This document shows positions 50,690-59,507 of a stretch of 64,000 nt of DNA, in pieces; the stretch's first letter is position 1; the number at the start of each line of letters is the position of its first letter. The stretch is taken from the NCBI RefSeq assembly GCF_023101685.1, contig NZ_CP082164.1, positions 7,254,001 through 7,318,000 on the forward strand, given 5' to 3'. Under the pieces are notes generated by a model that was not told where the DNA came from, did no database searches, and saw only the letters and a program-made list of their open reading frames with translations. The position numbers and the translations under genes are program-made. This DNA is from Bradyrhizobium sp. 186. Its GTDB lineage: Bacteria > Pseudomonadota > Alphaproteobacteria > Rhizobiales > Xanthobacteraceae.

Positions 50690-51832
50690 CACCCACTTTT
50701 CTTGGATCGTGAGTCGTGATTCAAGATATGGATGATCCCCGAAGCAAGAGAAGTCCACCTTTCGAAGCAAGAGAAGTCCACCTTTCGCGGAAAGATCGCA
50801 AGGTGCTTGAGGCGTGTTGTCGCTCGCCGGTGACGTTGCAGCGCGATGTGAAGCGAGCGCGGATCGTTCTGTTGGCGGCGGATGGGCGCAGCACCCGCTC
50901 GATCGCCAAAGAAGTCGGAGTCCAGCCGCGGATTGTCAGCCTTTGGCGGCACCGCTATGCCGATCATGGCCTTGAAGGGCTGCAAGACAAGCCGCGGCCC
51001 GGCAAGCAGCCGATCTATACGAAGGTCACCGACAAGCGGATTCTGAAGCTGCTGGATAAGCCGGCCCCGCAAGGGTTTGCGCGCTGGACCGGCCCTCTGC
51101 TGGCCGAGGCGCTCGGCGATGTTGACGTCCAATATGTTTGGCGGTTCCTGCGCAGCCACAAGATTGACCTCGCGGCTCGCAAGTCTTGGTGCGAGAGCAA
51201 CGACCCGAACTTTACGGCCAAAGCCGCCGATGTTGTCGGCCTCTACGTCGCCCCGCCCGCGAAGGCCATTGTGCTATGCGTGGACGAGAAGCCCTCGATC
51301 CAGGCCTTGGAGCGAGCGCAGGGTTACCTGAAGTTGCCCAATGGCCGCGCCTTGACCGGCCAAAGCCACGATTACAAGCGGCATGGCACGACAACGCTGT
51401 TTGCGGCGCTTGAAGTCGCCACCGGAAAGATCATTGCGACGCATTCAAAACGCCGTCGCCGCGTCGAGTTTCTCGACTTCATGAACAGTGTCGCCGCGGC
51501 CTTTCCGGGCCGAAAGCTTCACGTCATCCTCGACAACCTCAACACCCACAAGAAGAACGAGCCCTGGCTCAAGGCCCACCCCAACGTGCAATTTCACTTC
51601 ACGCCGACAAGCGCGTCCTGGCTCAATCAGGTCGAGGTCTGGTTCTCGATCTTGCAGGGGCAGTCACTTAGCGGCACCTCCTTCACAAGCCTCAGCCAGC
51701 TTCAGGAACACATCGATGCCTACGTCAACGCCTACAACGACAAAGCCGAGCCCTTCGTCTGGACCAAGAAAAAGGTCCGTCAACGCCGTTTCAAAGGCCG
51801 CCGTATCACTCAGCTCTGATTCCGAGTACTAG
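50686..51832. mobile_element. IS630-family insertion sequence, copy B
   Basis: It is bounded by CTAG at 50686-50689 and 51829-51832. It is near-identical to copy A at 37239-38362 and in the same orientation, but has a tandem duplication of 23 bases (units starting cgaagcaagagaagtcc, between about 50738 and 50784) near the transposase start. The insertion is at the stop codon of the upstream oxidoreductase gene. Confidence 0.85.
50728..51819 (+). CDS. IS630-family transposase, copy B with altered N-terminus
   Basis: From residue 20 or so it is nearly identical to copy A (HTH, DEKPS, DNLNTH, WLNQVEVW motifs intact). The 23-base duplication shifts the frame upstream, so the ATG at 50728 now gives MDDPRSKRSPPFEAREVHLS instead of MIPEAKEVHLS. 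The catalytic core is whole, so activity is plausible. Differences elsewhere are a few substitutions. Confidence 0.9.
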   Translation: MDDPRSKRSPPFEAREVHLSRKDRKVLEACCRSPVTLQRDVKRARIVLLAADGRSTRSIAKEVGVQPRIVSLWRHRYADHGLEGLQDKPRPGKQPIYTKVTDKRILKLLDKPAPQGFARWTGPLLAEALGDVDVQYVWRFLRSHKIDLAARKSWCESNDPNFTAKAADVVGLYVAPPAKAIVLCVDEKPSIQALERAQGYLKLPNGRALTGQSHDYKRHGTTTLFAALEVATGKIIATHSKRRRRVEFLDFMNSVAAAFPGRKLHVILDNLNTHKKNEPWLKAHPNVQFHFTPTSASWLNQVEVWFSILQGQSLSGTSFTSLSQLQEHIDAYVNAYNDKAEPFVWTKKKVRQRRFKGRRITQL

Positions 51833-51859
51833 AGTTCAGACTAAACACGGGGGAAGCCC

Positions 51860-53083
51860 ATGCCGACGGAACGCTTTCAATTTACGGGCGAAGGCGGCCA
51901 CCAGCTTTCGGCCGCGCTGGAATTGCCGGACGGCGAGCCCGCGGCCTACGCGCTGTTCGCGCATTGCTTCACCTGCGGCAAGGACACGCTGGCGGCCAAG
52001 CGCATCTCGGTCGCACTCGCCGCCAAGGGCATCGCTGTGCTGCGCTTCGACTTCACCGGGCTCGGCTCCAGCGAAGGCGATTTCGCCAATTCGACGTTCT
52101 CCTCCAATGTCTCCGATCTCGTGCGCGCGGCCGACCATCTGCGTGCGACGCGCAGGGCGCCGTCGATCCTGATCGGCCACAGCCTCGGCGGCGCCGCGAT
52201 CGTGGCGGCAGCCGGAAAGATTCCAGAAGCCAAGGCGGTCGTGACCATCGCGGCGCCGTCCGATCCCGCCCACGTGACCGGCTTGTTCAGTGAGCACATC
52301 GACAATATCCGCGCACAAGGCGAAGTCGAGGTGTCGCTTGCGGGGCGCCCGTTCCGGATCGGGCGCGAATTCCTCGACGACATCGTCGAGCATGAACTGA
52401 TGAAGGACGTCACCGGCCTGCACAAGGCACTACTGGTAATGCATTCGCCGGTCGACAACACCGTCGGCGTCGACAACGCGACCAAGATCTTCGTCTCGGC
52501 GAAGCACCCCAAGAGCTTCGTCTCGCTCGACCACGCCGATCATCTCCTGACCAAGCCAGCCGACGCGCTCTATGCGGCAGACGTGATCGCTGCCTGGGCG
52601 AGCCGATACGTCGACGCCGCGAAACCTGCGAAGACGATCGATCTCCCCGAGGCGCCGCGTCAGGTCGTGGTGCGGGAAACACGCAAGAGCAAGTTCAACC
52701 AGATCATCAGCGTCGGCCCGCATCGCCTCGTGGCGGACGAGCCGGTCGCCGCCGGCGGCGAGGATGCCGGACCTGGACCTTATGATTTCCTGCTCGCCGG
52801 CTTAGGTGCCTGCACCTCCATGACCATGCGTCTCTATGCCGACCGCAAGTCGCTGCCGCTCGACCGCGTCACCGTCACGTTGAAACACTCCAAGATCTAC
52901 GCAAAAGACTGCGCAGAATGCGAGACGCGCGAGGGCATGCTCGATCAGATCGAGCGTGACATTACGATGGAAGGTGCGCTCGACTCCGAGCAGCGCAAGA
53001 AGCTGATGGAGATCGCCGACAAATGTCCGGTGCACCGGACGCTGACTTCGGATATCCGCATCGTGACGAAGGCCGTGAGCTAG
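51860..53083 (+). CDS. Alpha/beta hydrolase fused to OsmC-like domain
   Basis: The 407-residue protein has an N-terminal alpha/beta hydrolase (residues 1-250; nucleophile in LIGHSLGGAAIVAAA, catalytic His near LDHADHLL) and a C-terminal OsmC/Ohr domain (about 268-405; YDFLLAGLGACTSMTMRLYA and DKCPVHRTL, giving the two peroxidatic cysteines). Such bifunctional proteins are common in alphaproteobacteria; the OsmC half is linked to hydroperoxide reduction. A gggggaag ribosome site precedes the ATG. Confidence 0.9.
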   Translation: MPTERFQFTGEGGHQLSAALELPDGEPAAYALFAHCFTCGKDTLAAKRISVALAAKGIAVLRFDFTGLGSSEGDFANSTFSSNVSDLVRAADHLRATRRAPSILIGHSLGGAAIVAAAGKIPEAKAVVTIAAPSDPAHVTGLFSEHIDNIRAQGEVEVSLAGRPFRIGREFLDDIVEHELMKDVTGLHKALLVMHSPVDNTVGVDNATKIFVSAKHPKSFVSLDHADHLLTKPADALYAADVIAAWASRYVDAAKPAKTIDLPEAPRQVVVRETRKSKFNQIISVGPHRLVADEPVAAGGEDAGPGPYDFLLAGLGACTSMTMRLYADRKSLPLDRVTVTLKHSKIYAKDCAECETREGMLDQIERDITMEGALDSEQRKKLMEIADKCPVHRTLTSDIRIVTKAVS

Positions 53084-53093
53084 CCCGACCGCT

Positions 53094-54542
53094 CTAGAAG
53101 CAGGACGCCATCGTCCGCACGGCCGCGCTGATCTCGTTCTCGCGCCACGCCGCAAAGCCGAGCAGCAGGCCGTGATCGCGCGGCTTTCCGAGGGACAGGC
53201 TCGACAAGGCCCGCGTTTCAACCCCCGCAGCGACCAACCGCTTCACCGCTGCCTGATCAGCCGTGCCGCGCTTGAGGCGCGCGACGAGCTGGATACCGCC
53301 CGAGGGCACCTCGACCGAGAGCACCTCGCCCAGATAGCGTTGCAGACTGTCGACGAGGTGATCGCGGCGCGCGTGATAGAGCCGGCGCATCCGACGAAGA
53401 TGCGCGAGGAAATGGCCGTCAGTGATAAACTCCGCCAGCGCCTCCTGGACGTGACTGGCGGCGATGAGTCCGATGTGCCGCTGCGCGATCTCCAAGGTGC
53501 TGACCAGCGCCGGTGGCGCGACGAGATAGCCGAGCCGGATATCCGACGTCATCGCCTTCGAGAAGGTGCCGACATAGAACACGCGGCCATGGGCGTCGAG
53601 CCCCTGCAAGGCCGGCACCGGCCGGCTGTCGTAATGAAACTCGCCGTCGTAATCGTCCTCGACGATCCAGGTCTTGCCGGGCCGGCTCAGGTTGAGAAAT
53701 TCGGTGCGGCGGGCCAGTGACATCAACCGTCCGGTCGGGTGCTGGTGCGATGGCGTCATGAAGATCAGCGTTGGGGCCGCCAGTCCCGGCACGCGCTGCA
53801 TGCCTTGCTCGTCCAGGCCGACGCCGACCACGCGCGCGCCGGAGGCGCGGAGGGCAGCCGCCGCCCCAGGATAGCCGGGATCCTCGACCCAGACATCGTC
53901 GCCGGGCGTGATGACTGTGGCCGCAATCAAGGTCAGCGCGGCCTGCGCGCTCGGCAGGATCATGATCTGGTCTGCCGTGGCGCGGACGCCCCTATTGCTC
54001 GCGAGATATTGCGCCAGCGCCTCGCGCAGGCGTGGCCGGTTGACCGGCCCGAGTTCGCGCTTGCCCGCACGCACGGCACTGCGGCGCAGGCAGCGGGCCC
54101 AGGCCTCGTTTGGAAACTCCCTGAAATCACCATGGCCCGGACGCAAGGGACGCATCAGTGCCAGATAGGACATCGGCCAATCCGTCTGCTTGAGCTTCGT
54201 GGCCCAAGGGGAGAGCCGTGGCTTGCTACGCCGCAGGCGCGACGTGGCGGCGCCTGCTCCGTCCGTGCGCTCGCCACCGTCGGCCGTCACCACCGGGCGC
54301 CGTCCGTGCGACGTCGCGAGATATCCCTCAGCGGCGAGCTGCTCGAACGCGTAGGTGATGGTGTTGCGCGAGACGCCGAGATCGGTCGCAAGCTGTCGAC
54401 TCGACGGCAGCGCGCGTCCCTTGTCGATGCGACCGCTGGCGATCAGGCCCTTGAGCTGGCTCGTCAGCTGAGCGACCAGCCCTTCGTCGCCCGATCGCCT
54501 CAGCTCGATCAATCCGGCGAGCATCGCTTTTGAAACTGGCAC
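53094..54542 (-). CDS. MocR-type transcriptional regulator (GntR HTH + aminotransferase-like domain)
   Basis: The 482-residue protein has an N-terminal GntR winged helix (ALPSSRQLATDLGVSRNTIT) and a type I PLP aminotransferase-like domain with the lysine in GTFSKAMTSDIRLGYL. It regulates a gene in response to PLP plus an amino compound. It is divergent from a DMT exporter, which it probably controls, with an inverted repeat in the shared intergenic region. Confidence 0.9.
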   Translation of the reverse strand: MPVSKAMLAGLIELRRSGDEGLVAQLTSQLKGLIASGRIDKGRALPSSRQLATDLGVSRNTITYAFEQLAAEGYLATSHGRRPVVTADGGERTDGAGAATSRLRRSKPRLSPWATKLKQTDWPMSYLALMRPLRPGHGDFREFPNEAWARCLRRSAVRAGKRELGPVNRPRLREALAQYLASNRGVRATADQIMILPSAQAALTLIAATVITPGDDVWVEDPGYPGAAAALRASGARVVGVGLDEQGMQRVPGLAAPTLIFMTPSHQHPTGRLMSLARRTEFLNLSRPGKTWIVEDDYDGEFHYDSRPVPALQGLDAHGRVFYVGTFSKAMTSDIRLGYLVAPPALVSTLEIAQRHIGLIAASHVQEALAEFITDGHFLAHLRRMRRLYHARRDHLVDSLQRYLGEVLSVEVPSGGIQLVARLKRGTADQAAVKRLVAAGVETRALSSLSLGKPRDHGLLLGFAAWRENEISAAVRTMASCF

Positions 54543-54552
54543 CTTATTCCTT

Positions 54553-54585
54553 CTCGATCTGGCACTTTTTCAGGTGCCAATCGAG
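54553..54585. promoter_or_regulatory. Inverted repeat between MocR and DMT genes
   Basis: ctcgat-c-tggcac ... gtgcca-atcgag forms an inverted repeat with arms at 54553-54565 and 54574-54585. It overlaps the region where divergent promoters are expected, so it is a candidate operator. Confidence 0.5.
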
Positions 54586-54624
54586 ATGCTATCCACCGGG
54601 CCGGACTGCTTCAAGGACCTTTCG

Positions 54625-55542
54625 ATGAATTCCCCTTTGTCACCCCGCGCGGCCGTCGGCCTGTTTCTCATCGTCGTTTTGGCTTGGGGCGTGAACTGGT
54701 CGGTGACAAAACAGCTGGTGCAGTTCCTCCCGCCGCTATGGACCGCAGCGATCAGGAGCTGGATCGCGCTCGTCGGCCTCGCCGCAATCCTCGGGGTGAG
54801 CAACAATCTGGTGATCCCGGAGCGGCGCGACGTCCCGGTGATCCTGAGCGTTGCGCTGCTGCACATGACGTTGTTCTCGACGCTGGTCGCGGCGGGCCTG
54901 CGCTTCCTGCCCGCGAGCAAGGGTATCGTGCTGGGCTACACCACGCCGCTCTGGGTCGCGCTCGCCGCACCCTTGCTCGGAAAGGACACATTGACCGCAC
55001 CAAAACTCGCCGGCGCGTTGCTGGGGCTGATCGGCCTCGCCGTGATCCTGAACCCGACATCGATCGACTGGACCAATGTCAACGTCCTGCTCGGCGCCGG
55101 CATGGTCATTCTGGCCGCGATCTGCTGGGCCGCGAACATTATCTATATTCGCGAGCATCGCTGGAACGCGTCCCCGCTTCAGCTCCTGATCTGGCAGGTT
55201 CTGGTGGCAACGGTGGTGCTGTCCGTGATGGCAATGATCGTCGACGGTCTGCCGCACGTAGAATGGTCGTGGAGGCTCGCGCTGCTATTCCTCTATTCGG
55301 GTCTGATCGGAACGGCGCTCGCCTACTGGGCCATGTCGATGGTCAACAAGAGCATCTCGGCCCTGACGACATCGCTCGGCACCACCGGGACCCCGATCGT
55401 CGGCATCGCCAGCGCCGCGATCCTGCTGGGTGAGCCCATCGACATAAGTTTGGCTATCGCGGCTGCACTGATCGTCGCCGGCATCGGCGTCGCCACACTC
55501 GTGGACCGTCCGTTGCGCGCTCAGGCCGCGGCCAGAGGCTGA
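54625..55542 (+). CDS. DMT-family (EamA) transporter
   Basis: The 305-residue protein starts MNSPLSPRAAVGLFLIVVLA and has ten hydrophobic segments with two EamA repeats (VLAWGVNWSVTKQLV and ICWAANIIYIREHRW). The ATG was chosen because aagga precedes it at a good distance. Family members export amino acids or metabolites. Its 3' end overlaps the YeeE gene tail-to-tail by 22 bases. Confidence 0.88.
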   Translation: MNSPLSPRAAVGLFLIVVLAWGVNWSVTKQLVQFLPPLWTAAIRSWIALVGLAAILGVSNNLVIPERRDVPVILSVALLHMTLFSTLVAAGLRFLPASKGIVLGYTTPLWVALAAPLLGKDTLTAPKLAGALLGLIGLAVILNPTSIDWTNVNVLLGAGMVILAAICWAANIIYIREHRWNASPLQLLIWQVLVATVVLSVMAMIVDGLPHVEWSWRLALLFLYSGLIGTALAYWAMSMVNKSISALTTSLGTTGTPIVGIASAAILLGEPIDISLAIAAALIVAGIGVATLVDRPLRAQAAARG

Positions 55543-56579
55543 ACGCGCAGCACGCCGCGCAGACCTGCTGTCGTGCCGAGCAGGATGCCGGCGATCGCAA
55601 TGATCGAGCCCAGCGCGAGCGTCGACAGACCGGTGAGCCCCTGCCCAACCGAGCAACCGAACGCCATCACGCCGCCGATGCCCATCAGCGCGGCCCCACC
55701 CGCCGAGCGCAGCATGTGGCGGGGCGAGGAATAGCCCTCCAGATGGAAACGGCCCGTTGCGATTGCTGCGACTAGACTTCCAACGAAGACGCCGGCAACC
55801 GTCGCGATGCCAAAGTTGAGCGTCAGACCGGTCGAGAGCATGGCGTATTGCAGCGCATCGGCGATCGGCGCGATAAAGGTGAGCGAGGTCACCGGGACCG
55901 GGTTGAAATCGTCGGCGCCGAAATAGCCGGTGACGAACCAGCCGCCGGCGACGAGGAGACCAACGAGAACGCCGGCTGCGATCTGGCCCGGCGAGCGGCG
56001 GAATGCAGGATGCGCGAACGCAAACTGGATCAGCGCAACGACGATCGCGGCGGCAGCCAGCGCGCGCGAGAAAGCTTCGCCGGGACCGAGTGCTGCCAGC
56101 AGCGACGGCAGCGAATTCGCGCTGACGGTGGTTTGCGAGACTTGAACCAGCGCAATGCGGGCGGGCGCGATCAGACCTTTGAGCGTCATCTGCGCGGCAA
56201 TGGCGAGCACGATCACGACGACGAAGGAGCGGAGATTGCCGCGGCCGAGCAGTACCAGCGCGCGAGAGCCGCAGCCGTTCGACAGCACCATGCCGTAGCC
56301 GAACAGCAGGCCGCCGAAGAACAGCACTGGCGCCGAGAAGGTAGGTTGCAGGTAAATCGACTTACCGAGATCGACCGTGCCGCTGCCGGCGAGGAACTGG
56401 CTCGCCGCAATCGCGACGGCGATCGCCAGCGCATAGGTCCGCACCAGCCGGCCGTCCCCCTCGGCGAGAAAGCCGCGCATGCTGCTCATCAGGCAGAAGC
56501 CGCTGAGCAGGCCGACGGCGCCGTAGACGAGCCCGATCGCGAGGCCGGCGAGGATGACGAGCTGAGCGGACGACTCCAT
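55521..56579 (-). CDS. YeeE/YedE-family transporter (sulfur compound uptake type)
   Basis: The 352-residue membrane protein has two pseudo-repeats with conserved cysteine motifs, SNGCGSRALVLLGRGNLR in the first and VMAFGCSVGQGLTGLSTLAL in the second, as in the TsuA/YeeE thiosulfate channel family. Nine or more hydrophobic segments are seen. The start ATG is two bases after the upstream oxidoreductase stop. No TsuB/TusA partner gene is nearby. Confidence 0.88.
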   Translation of the reverse strand: MESSAQLVILAGLAIGLVYGAVGLLSGFCLMSSMRGFLAEGDGRLVRTYALAIAVAIAASQFLAGSGTVDLGKSIYLQPTFSAPVLFFGGLLFGYGMVLSNGCGSRALVLLGRGNLRSFVVVIVLAIAAQMTLKGLIAPARIALVQVSQTTVSANSLPSLLAALGPGEAFSRALAAAAIVVALIQFAFAHPAFRRSPGQIAAGVLVGLLVAGGWFVTGYFGADDFNPVPVTSLTFIAPIADALQYAMLSTGLTLNFGIATVAGVFVGSLVAAIATGRFHLEGYSSPRHMLRSAGGAALMGIGGVMAFGCSVGQGLTGLSTLALGSIIAIAGILLGTTAGLRGVLRVQPLAAA

Positions 56580-56581
56580 GA

Positions 56582-57586
56582 TTACGGCTTCAGGATCACG
56601 CGATCGCGCGACGAACCGGCGACCGCAACATATGCCTCCTTGGCGCGCTCCAGCGGATAGATCGCATTCGTCTTGATCGGAAAAGGCTTCAGATACCGGC
56701 TCGCAAAGCCGGGCCCGAGCTCGCGCAGCACCGCGCCCGTCGCCGCCGACGGCAGGCCGAGCGTGTCGATGCCGACGTAAGTGTGCTGCCCCCGATAGAA
56801 TTCGAGGATGTTGAACTGCACGATGCGGTCGATCGCGGCGATCAGGATTTGGCGGCCGCGTAAGCCCAGCGACTTGTGCGCGGCCTGGAAATAGGGGTCG
56901 CCAACGGTGTTGAAGACGATGTCGGCCCCTTTGCCGCCGGTCACTTCGCACACGCGCGTGGCGACATCGGTGGCGGACGCGTCGATCACCTCGATGGGCG
57001 CATTGCTGTGGCCTTCATAGGTTTCCGCCTTGCGGACCACGCCGATGACACGCGCGCCCTGCCAGGTCGCGATCTGCACCGCCGCCTGGCCGACCTTGCC
57101 GTTGACGCCCATCACCAGCACGGTCTCAGCCCGCCTCGGCAGGCCCGCGCGCCGGAAACCTTCCATGGCGGTGACGAAGGGAACGCCGATGCCGGCGGCC
57201 TCCTCCCAGGAGACGCTCTTCGGCTTCTCCACCACCGCATCGGCCTCGACCACGAGATGGGTGGCGTGCGTGCCGTCGCGGCGAATGCCGAGATCGCCCG
57301 AGGAGCCGAACACTTCGCGGCCGACCATGCCGGCCGGCCCGTCGATCACCACGCCGGCGTAGTCGCGGCCCGGCGTGCGGGGGAATACGGCATAAGGCAT
57401 CAGGCCGGTCGCCGCCTTGACGTCGGACGGATTGACGGCCGCGGCCTTCACCTCGATCAGAACGTCGTTGACGCCGCGGGCGAGCGCATGACGCTCGACG
57501 ACCGGCGCGAGCGCGGTCGCGTTCTCGGCCTTGGCATTGAAGCGCACGCAACGCGCCTCGACGGTCTTGGTATCGGCTACAGACAT
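56582..57586 (-). CDS. Zinc-type alcohol dehydrogenase / quinone oxidoreductase-like protein (MDR superfamily)
   Basis: The protein (334 residues from ATG 57586) has the MDR pattern NPSDVKAATGLMPYAVFPRT, GRDYAGVV, AAGIGVPFVTAMEGFRRAG and the nucleotide-binding segment LVMGVNGKVGQAAVQIATWQ. Structural zinc cysteines are not evident, so it is quinone-reductase-like. A GTG four codons upstream is possible. It is followed directly by the YeeE gene. Confidence 0.88.
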   Translation of the reverse strand: MSVADTKTVEARCVRFNAKAENATALAPVVERHALARGVNDVLIEVKAAAVNPSDVKAATGLMPYAVFPRTPGRDYAGVVIDGPAGMVGREVFGSSGDLGIRRDGTHATHLVVEADAVVEKPKSVSWEEAAGIGVPFVTAMEGFRRAGLPRRAETVLVMGVNGKVGQAAVQIATWQGARVIGVVRKAETYEGHSNAPIEVIDASATDVATRVCEVTGGKGADIVFNTVGDPYFQAAHKSLGLRGRQILIAAIDRIVQFNILEFYRGQHTYVGIDTLGLPSAATGAVLRELGPGFASRYLKPFPIKTNAIYPLERAKEAYVAVAGSSRDRVILKP

Positions 57587-57637
57587 CGAATGGCCCACGA
57601 TTTCTCGTCGGCCTTGTCCCCCTTACGGGAAGTCAAG

Positions 57638-58969
57638 TCAATCCTTCGGCCGCTTGTCGTAGAGCCGCCTGGCCTTGCCGAGCGAGCGCTCCAGCGTGGC
57701 CGGCGCAACCGCCTGCACCCTGGCGGTGATGCCGATGGTGTTCTTGATATGCGTGCTGACACGGTCCGCATGGTCGATGAGCCCCCGGCCGTCCCAGCTC
57801 TCGGGCCGCGCCTCCGCGATGATGGTCAATTCATCCATGCGGCCTTCACGCGTCAGTTCGAGGATGAAGTGGCCGCCGCACCAGTCTGTCGCGAGCAGCA
57901 CCTCCTCGATTTGGGTCGGGAACAGGTTGACGCCGCGCAGGATGATCATGTCGTCCGAGCGCCCCGTCACCTTCTCCATGCGCCGCATGCCCGGCCGTGC
58001 CGTGCCCGGCAACAGCCGCGTCAGGTCGCGGGTGCGATAGCGGATCACCGGGAAGGCTTCCTTGGTAAGCGAGGTGAAGACCAGCTCGCCCTTCTCGCCG
58101 TCGGGCAGCACCGCGCCGGTCTCGGGGTCGATCACTTCCGGGTAAAAATGATCCTCCCAGATGTGCAGACCGTCCTTGGTCTCAATACACTCCTGCGCGA
58201 CGCCCGGGCCGATCACTTCGGAGAGGCCATAGATGTCAGTCGCGTCCATGTCGAAGGCGTCCTCGATCTCGGCGCGCATGGCGTTGGTCCAGGGCTCGGC
58301 GCCAAATATGCCGACCTTGAGCGAGCATTGGCGCGGATCGAGCTTCTGGCGCTTGAACTCGTCGAGGATCGCCAGCATGTAGCTCGGCGTCACCGTGATG
58401 ATGTCGGGACGAAAATCGTTGATGAGCTGAACCTGCCGCTCGGTCATGCCGCCCGAGATCGGCACCACCGTGCAGCCGAGCCTTTCCGCGCCGTAGTGCA
58501 CGCCCAGCCCGCCGGTGAACAGGCCATAACCATAGGCATTGTGGATGATCATGCCGGTGCGGCCGCCGGCGGCACGGATCGAGCGCGCCATCACCTCCGA
58601 CCAGGTGTCAATGTCGGCCTGCGTGTAGCCGACGACGATCGGCTTGCCCGTCGTGCCGGAGGAGGCATGCACGCGCACCAGCTTTTCACGGGGCACGGCG
58701 AACATGTTGAAAGGATAGTTGTCGCGCAGATCCGTCTTCACCGTGAAGGGAAATCTTGCGAGATCGGACAGCTCGCGAAAGCCGGACGGGTGCACGCCGG
58801 CCTGGTCGAAAGCTTTGCGATAATGCGCGACGTTGTCGTAGGCATGCTTCAGCGACCAGGCAAGGCGCTGGGTCTGGAGCGCCATGATCTCATCGCGCGA
58901 CGCGCGCTCATGCGCATCCATCTCGGCACGATAGGCGGTGCCACCTTCCTTGCGCTTTGTTAGAACCAT
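57638..58969 (-). CDS. paaK: Phenylacetate-CoA ligase
   Basis: The 443-residue enzyme has the AMP-binding motif VHASSGTTGKPIVVGYTQAD, YGAERLGCTVVPISGGMTER and the C-terminal TGRSDDMIILRGVNLFPTQI of PaaK. It activates phenylacetate to phenylacetyl-CoA with ATP, the first step of the pathway. It lies downstream of the other paa genes on the same strand, though with its own 33-base gap. The ATG at 58969 is directly preceded by GAGG, so the start is slightly uncertain. Confidence 0.93.
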   Translation of the reverse strand: MVLTKRKEGGTAYRAEMDAHERASRDEIMALQTQRLAWSLKHAYDNVAHYRKAFDQAGVHPSGFRELSDLARFPFTVKTDLRDNYPFNMFAVPREKLVRVHASSGTTGKPIVVGYTQADIDTWSEVMARSIRAAGGRTGMIIHNAYGYGLFTGGLGVHYGAERLGCTVVPISGGMTERQVQLINDFRPDIITVTPSYMLAILDEFKRQKLDPRQCSLKVGIFGAEPWTNAMRAEIEDAFDMDATDIYGLSEVIGPGVAQECIETKDGLHIWEDHFYPEVIDPETGAVLPDGEKGELVFTSLTKEAFPVIRYRTRDLTRLLPGTARPGMRRMEKVTGRSDDMIILRGVNLFPTQIEEVLLATDWCGGHFILELTREGRMDELTIIAEARPESWDGRGLIDHADRVSTHIKNTIGITARVQAVAPATLERSLGKARRLYDKRPKD

Positions 58970-59002
58970 CCTCGTTTCCCCGCATCATCGGTTTGTTCTT
59001 TT

Positions 59003-59503
59003 TTATTGATCCTGCGTCGGCAGCCACGTGCCGGGAATGACACGCGAATGCCCACGGAATTCGGCTATGACCGTGTCGTCGGCGGTGACGCGCACGTCGT
59101 AGATGCCGGAGCGGCCGCTGCGCGTTACCTCGCGCGCTTTTGCTATGAGGCGATCGCCGAGCTTGCCCGGCTTGATAAAGGTGATCTGCCCCTGCGCTGC
59201 GACCACGCGCTCATTGTGCGAATTGCAGGCGAAAGCGAAGGCGGAATCGGCCAGCGTGAAGATGAAGCCGCCGTGGGCGATGCGCTGGCCGTTGACCATG
59301 TCGGACCGCACATTCATCGCCAGCGTCGCAAAGCCCGGGCCGATCTCGACGATCTCCATGCCGAGGCCTTTCGAGGCGCCATCCTCGGCCCACATCGCAT
59401 CGGCGCAGGCGCGGGCAACATCCTGAGGCGACAAGGCGGCTTTGACGTTCACGCGCTTCTCCCGGCCGAATGTTTGCACATGATGTTCTGCTGGTTGTTT
59501 CAA
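59003..59503 (-). CDS. paaI: Hydroxyphenylacetyl-CoA thioesterase
   Basis: The 166-residue hot-dog fold protein has GQRIAHGGFIFTLADSAFAF with the HGG and catalytic Asp of PaaI, and a C-terminal VTADDTVIAEFRGHSRVI. PaaI removes CoA from dead-end aromatic thioesters to rescue the pathway. The start is TTG at 59503, with a possible GTG at 59479. It is placed four bases after paaE. Confidence 0.92.
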   Translation of the reverse strand: MKQPAEHHVQTFGREKRVNVKAALSPQDVARACADAMWAEDGASKGLGMEIVEIGPGFATLAMNVRSDMVNGQRIAHGGFIFTLADSAFAFACNSHNERVVAAQGQITFIKPGKLGDRLIAKAREVTRSGRSGIYDVRVTADDTVIAEFRGHSRVIPGTWLPTQDQ

Positions 59504-59507
59504 GCTG

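Noticed and set aside
56876..58963. 695-codon plus-strand frame across the quinone oxidoreductase and paaK genes
   Set aside because: Both minus-strand genes carry strong motifs; this frame has no domain and shadow-type composition.
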